From Alphaproteobacteria bacterium (lineage in GTDB: Bacteria > Pseudomonadota > Alphaproteobacteria > Rickettsiales > RI-342), in the NCBI GenBank assembly GCA_020851915.1, contig JADZBT010000112.1, positions 1 through 8,897 on the forward strand: DNA of 8,897 nucleotides. Direction: 5' to 3'. The notes below the pieces were generated by a model. That model had not been told where the DNA came from. It searched no databases and saw only the letters and a program-made list of their open reading frames with translations. This document shows positions 6,180-8,897 of the stretch, piece by piece. Position 1 is the first letter of the stretch; every line of letters starts with the position of its first letter. Position numbers and translations under genes: made by a program.

Positions 6180-6303
6180 AAAATTTTTCTTCATCGCTGT
6201 ACAGGATGTCAGTGTCTGCCGCTCAAGATCGCTCTTGAGTCAGTGAAACATAATCTGAAAAGGCGGAGCAAAGACTCGACCTGTACATAAAAATGAAGAA
6301 AGT
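6178..6303 (-). ncRNA. candidate structured leader or small RNA with closed terminal stem
   Basis: In minus-strand RNA the 5' end (6301-6280) can pair with the 3' end (6205-6186): nine bases of TTTCTTCAT with ATGAAGAAA, then TGTACAGG with CCTGTACA (8 bp), separated by an asymmetric 5/3 internal loop. Inside, GUCU (6275-6272) plus GC and CGC pair with 6214-6222 across two 2-base bulges, and the centre is a perfect 7-bp hairpin, CTCAAGA/TCTTGAG (6239-6222) with a 4-base loop. Right after the closing stem come six U (6183-6178), as in an intrinsic terminator. A perfect TATAAT at 6315-6310 would start RNA near 6303. It could be an attenuator-type leader of the small membrane gene or a free RNA of about 125 bases. 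It lacks the conserved loop of SRP RNA, and I could not match it to a known family. The structure is my own hand folding. Confidence 0.4.
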
Positions 6304-6309
6304 CCGTTG

Positions 6310-6315
6310 ATTATA
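6310..6315 (-). promoter_or_regulatory. perfect TATAAT -10 element
   Basis: The minus strand reads TATAAT at 6315-6310. The bases at 16-18 spacing (ATAAAA region, 6338-6333) do not resemble TTGACA, and there is no extended TG, so the -35 contact is weak or absent. Predicted start near 6303 coincides with the outer edge of the 17-bp inverted repeat, which supports a functional link. Confidence 0.35.
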
Positions 6316-6368
6316 CGGGGAATCTATTGCTGTTTTATGACAGGGGGGCTCTGGTTAATCTGGCGTAT

Positions 6369-8135
6369 TTACAGTGCCTTATACCGCAATACCGCCGTCG
6401 CTGCCATGATGGCGTGCTGGATATTGTCGCAGCGGATGGTGTTGTCGGTGATGGTGGTGCGTACGCCGCCCAGCGCGCGCGGGGCGTTACGCATGTACCA
6501 CGCGTTCGAATCGCGTACCTGTAATTGCAGCAGCGAACGCAATCCCAGCTTGATGGTTTTGCGGTAGGCTTCCGCGCGCTTGGTATCTCCCTTGCGTTGC
6601 GCGAGGTCGTAGGCGTAGGCCAGCCCCTCGGTGTAGACGGCGGTGGAGGAGGCATGCGGCGGGCCATAGCCCGGACATTCCGGCACATAATAATGGCCGA
6701 CCGCGTCGGGGTTGGCGGCATCTTCCTTTAACTGGCAGCGGATGAGGTGGTCGTTCATCTCGAAGATATGCTTCACATACTCCTCGTCCTTGGTCAGGTC
6801 ATAGAGCCAGTAATAGGCTTGTGTATGCCATGGGATGAAGGCGGTGTTGCGGTCGAGGTCGTTCCGCCAGTATCCCATGTAATATTCCGCATATTTCTTG
6901 AGGTCGGCGGGCTTCATATCCACTGTACCTTCCTTGATGCCCAGCGCCAGCGCCAGCAGCGACTCGCCGGGGTAGAAGGCCTGATTGTCGTTGAGTTCCG
7001 CAGGCACAAACCAGGTACGCATGCTGCCATCATCGCGCATTTGTTTCCGGATGCCACGGATGGTCAGGTCATACTCCTTGGAAAATCGGGCGCGCTCGTC
7101 GGGGATGGCGTTGAGCGCCAGCGCCGCCACCGCGTTCGTGCCAAGCTTCGCCTTGTTCTCCTCGAGATAATAGGCGTAGGCGTTGGGGAAGGGGATCACG
7201 TGGAGGAAATGGTCGATGTTGTAGCGCGCGTTGCGCTGCCACGCCTCTTTCAGCCAATTCCCGCCGCCATGCAGGAACAGTTCGGCCATGGCGTGGGTGG
7301 TCATCCACTGGCGGATGAGGTTGTTGGACTGGGAATATTCGTCTTTCGACGGCCAGTATTTATATTCCATCCGCCCATCTTCATGCAGATTGGCACGCAG
7401 CCAGCCTTCCGTGCCGGAGAGGAATTGCTCCAGCGCCTCCGGGGTGACGTCTTCAAGCGGCCACACCGTATCGCCACGGAATAGTGCCCTCGGTTTTGCG
7501 CCGTCGGAAGATTGCAGCAGGTGCACGGTATCGAAGCGCGTCAGCTTCGCCTTGCCGGTGAGGAGATCGTCGGGCGTGCAGCCGATGCCTTCCAGCTCTA
7601 TTTCTATCATTTTGCCCGGTTTGCGGTTCTTCACCAGCCAGCGGGAATTGGGGAGGAGCGCGCTGCGCTTGGCGCATTGCAGGAATATGCCGTCCCGGCC
7701 CGGCCTGAGGAAGTCGCGTACCGGCTCCGGTGCGCGGTAGGGCGTGGGATTATAAAAGAGGGTCAGCGATACGGTGAGTTTTGAATCGTCAGGGGAAAAA
7801 GATACGCCGGTCAAGGGGGATACTTTTTCTACCGCTTTACGCAGATTCTGTTCCGGCGTGCCTCCACGCGCGTGGCCCGATGCCACCCGGCGGCCATCCT
7901 TATAGAACTCGATATGGATGGGATAGCCCAATGCCTTGGGCACGGACGCGAGAGATGCGTCTTTCTCACGGAGCAAACCACGAATATTCTCGAATGCCTG
8001 CATCTGTTCGGCAGAAGAAAGGGCCGGTTTCTGCGTATATGGAGCAAATTGCTCACCTGCCAGCGTGCGGCCTGTGCCGATGCTCGCCAGAACCAATACC
8101 AGAGGAAGCATGAGCGGCAGGAACGAGGGGTTCAT
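6369..8135 (-). CDS. exported two-domain protein: AMMECR1-like region plus (alpha/alpha)6-barrel-like domain
   Basis: The function is unknown. From the ATG at 8135 it is 588 residues. Residues 1-26 form a Sec-type signal (LPLMLPLVLVLASIG, cleavage likely after TLA), so the product is probably periplasmic or outside. Residues about 70-210 recall AMMECR1: a strand-turn IHIEFYKDGRRVASG, a helix EQNLRKAVEKV, LTVSLTLFYNP, then DGIFLQCAKRSALLPN and a closing KLTRFDTVHLL; the signature LRGCIG motif is replaced by VASGHARGG. Residues about 235-588 are helical with spaced repeats typical of (alpha/alpha)6 barrels: NNLIRQWMTTHAMAEL, DDGSMRTWFV, NDNQAFYPGESLLALALG, PWHTQAYYWLYDLT, STAVYTEGLAYAYDLA and TIRCDNIQHAIMA. 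Such folds include glycoside hydrolases, lyases and epimerases; which applies is not visible. AAGGA (8147-8143) is 7 bases before the start; the longer in-frame ATG at 8189 would overlap the upstream gene and bury the signal peptide. It starts 13 bases after the cation transporter stop, so one transcript is likely. Confidence 0.9.
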   Translation of the reverse strand: MNPSFLPLMLPLVLVLASIGTGRTLAGEQFAPYTQKPALSSAEQMQAFENIRGLLREKDASLASVPKALGYPIHIEFYKDGRRVASGHARGGTPEQNLRKAVEKVSPLTGVSFSPDDSKLTVSLTLFYNPTPYRAPEPVRDFLRPGRDGIFLQCAKRSALLPNSRWLVKNRKPGKMIEIELEGIGCTPDDLLTGKAKLTRFDTVHLLQSSDGAKPRALFRGDTVWPLEDVTPEALEQFLSGTEGWLRANLHEDGRMEYKYWPSKDEYSQSNNLIRQWMTTHAMAELFLHGGGNWLKEAWQRNARYNIDHFLHVIPFPNAYAYYLEENKAKLGTNAVAALALNAIPDERARFSKEYDLTIRGIRKQMRDDGSMRTWFVPAELNDNQAFYPGESLLALALGIKEGTVDMKPADLKKYAEYYMGYWRNDLDRNTAFIPWHTQAYYWLYDLTKDEEYVKHIFEMNDHLIRCQLKEDAANPDAVGHYYVPECPGYGPPHASSTAVYTEGLAYAYDLAQRKGDTKRAEAYRKTIKLGLRSLLQLQVRDSNAWYMRNAPRALGGVRTTITDNTIRCDNIQHAIMAATAVLRYKAL

Positions 8136-8148
8136 CAGGGTATCCTTA

Positions 8149-8897
8149 TCAATCTGCCACCCGGCGATCTTCGTCGCGGTGGGCTTCATCGATTTCCGTG
8201 GGATCCTCGTGGATGATGACCTCCCCGCCGGGAAAGAGCTTCACGAGCTCGGCATGGATGTCTTCCACCACGTTATGGGCGTCGAAGAGGGTGGTTTCTC
8301 CATCCATTTCAAGATGAAACTGGATGAACGGCGTAATACCCGAACGGCGCGTTCGGAGCGCGTGGATACCCTTTGCGCCCGGATTCTTCAATACGGTCTG
8401 GATGATCTTCTCACGATCTTCGTCGCTGAACTCACGATCCATCAGGTGTTGGAACGCCTTGGTGGCAATCTGCCAGGCGTTGTAAAGGATATAGCCCGAG
8501 ATGAGCAGGGCGGTGATGGGGTCGGCCAACTGCCAGCCCAGCGTGCTTTCCATCACCAGTGAGGCGATGACGGCGGAATTCACTAGCACGTCGCCCACAT
8601 AATGCAGCGAATCGGAATGGATGGCGGTCGAGTTGGTACGGCGGATGACATAATGCTGGAACAGCACCAGTGCCAACGTGAGCAGGATGGATACAGCCAT
8701 TACGGCGATACCTATGGTGCCGTGATCGATCGGGCGGGGATTCAGGAAGCGGCCAATGGCCTCGAACCCGATGAACAGGGCCGATCCCGTGATGAAGGCC
8801 GCCTGCGCGAATGAGGCGACATCCTCGGCCTTGCCATGCCCGAAGCGGTGTTCCGCATCCGGCGGCTGGAGGGAGTAGCGCACTGCCACGAAAATGA
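8149..8897 (-). CDS. cation diffusion facilitator transporter, FieF/YiiP-like, N-terminus cut by window edge
   Basis: This inner-membrane antiporter exports divalent metals (Zn, Fe, Cd or similar) in exchange for protons. The frame continues to the right edge; the visible 248 residues begin IFVAVRYSLQPPD, matching E. coli FieF from about residue 58, so two helices and the first half of metal site A are outside the window. Visible marks: D-x2-H-x3-H in PDAEHRFGHGKAE (site B), LHYVGDV with the H-x3-D half of site A, VRRTNS, and a C-terminal cytoplasmic ferredoxin-like domain with RTRRSGITPFIQFHLEMDG and VIIHEDP (site C ligands), as in FieF. It ends with a short acidic/basic tail (DEAHRDEDRRVAD). 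The substrate cannot be decided from sequence; the FieF subgroup is broad. It leads a minus-strand unit with the AMMECR1-like/barrel gene 13 bases downstream. Confidence 0.95.
   Translation of the reverse strand, partial: IFVAVRYSLQPPDAEHRFGHGKAEDVASFAQAAFITGSALFIGFEAIGRFLNPRPIDHGTIGIAVMAVSILLTLALVLFQHYVIRRTNSTAIHSDSLHYVGDVLVNSAVIASLVMESTLGWQLADPITALLISGYILYNAWQIATKAFQHLMDREFSDEDREKIIQTVLKNPGAKGIHALRTRRSGITPFIQFHLEMDGETTLFDAHNVVEDIHAELVKLFPGGEVIIHEDPTEIDEAHRDEDRRVAD

Noticed and set aside
6186..6301. Miniature transposable element with terminal inverted repeats
   Set aside because: The arms are imperfect, no target-site duplication is visible at either flank and no second copy is present in the window. 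The alignment with TATAAT and a U tract fits an RNA better, though a genome-wide copy search would settle it.
6326..6344. Terminator for the barrel gene: CTGT-TTTATG-ACAG
   Set aside because: The stem is only 4 bp and no U tract follows on the minus strand. Read-through from the barrel gene into the small membrane gene therefore cannot be excluded.
6747..7740. Plus-strand open frames of 245 and 169 codons opposite the barrel protein
   Set aside because: The minus-strand frame has a signal peptide, a ribosome site and coherent domain patterns. The plus-strand frames overlap one another and lack a ribosome site or motifs.
8136..8189. Upstream ATG at 8189 for the barrel protein
   Set aside because: It would add 18 residues in front of a clear signal peptide and overlap the transporter gene by 41 bases, while the ATG at 8135 has AAGGA at ideal spacing.

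Overview
The window looks like chromosomal DNA of a moderately GC-rich (high 50s % by eye) alphaproteobacterium. The evidence is the argD-argF-hslO gene order, which is common in that class, and a histidine kinase whose dimerisation domain resembles the PleC/DivJ type. No order or genus can be assigned from the sequence alone. I see no phage, transposase, CRISPR array, tRNA or rRNA.

Layout. (1) Bases 1-1573, minus strand: a soluble PAS-PAS histidine kinase that runs off the left edge only a few residues before its expected end. (2) Bases 1574-1785: a divergent control region with a good sigma70-type promoter facing each way and small inverted repeats. (3) Bases 1786-5799, plus strand: an orphan YadH-like ABC-2 permease, then, behind its own probable promoter/operator, argD (GTG start), argF (ATGA overlap with argD) and hslO (7 bases after argF). 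(4) Bases 5825-5857: a strong bidirectional intrinsic terminator shared by convergent transcripts. (5) Bases 5858-8897, minus strand: in transcription order, a FieF-like cation diffusion facilitator (cut by the right edge), an exported two-domain protein that looks like an AMMECR1-like domain joined to an (alpha/alpha)6-barrel domain, and a 101-residue membrane protein of unknown function.

How the genes relate. ArgD and ArgF are consecutive-pathway enzymes of arginine synthesis and are translationally coupled. HslO (Hsp33), a redox-activated holdase, shares their transcript without an obvious functional link. The metal transporter and the exported AMMECR1-like/barrel protein are only 13 bases apart and are probably co-transcribed. 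The role of the second protein is unknown.

The parts most worth a second look are: (a) the 6178-6315 intergenic segment, which can fold into a nested closed-stem RNA ending in a U tract, begins next to a perfect TATAAT, and sits just upstream of the small membrane gene; (b) the exported AMMECR1-like/barrel fusion; and (c) the argD leader, which holds an inverted repeat inside the promoter spacer, a palindrome, and a short arginine-rich reading frame overlapping the argD start. None of these proves a new system. They are sequence-level leads.
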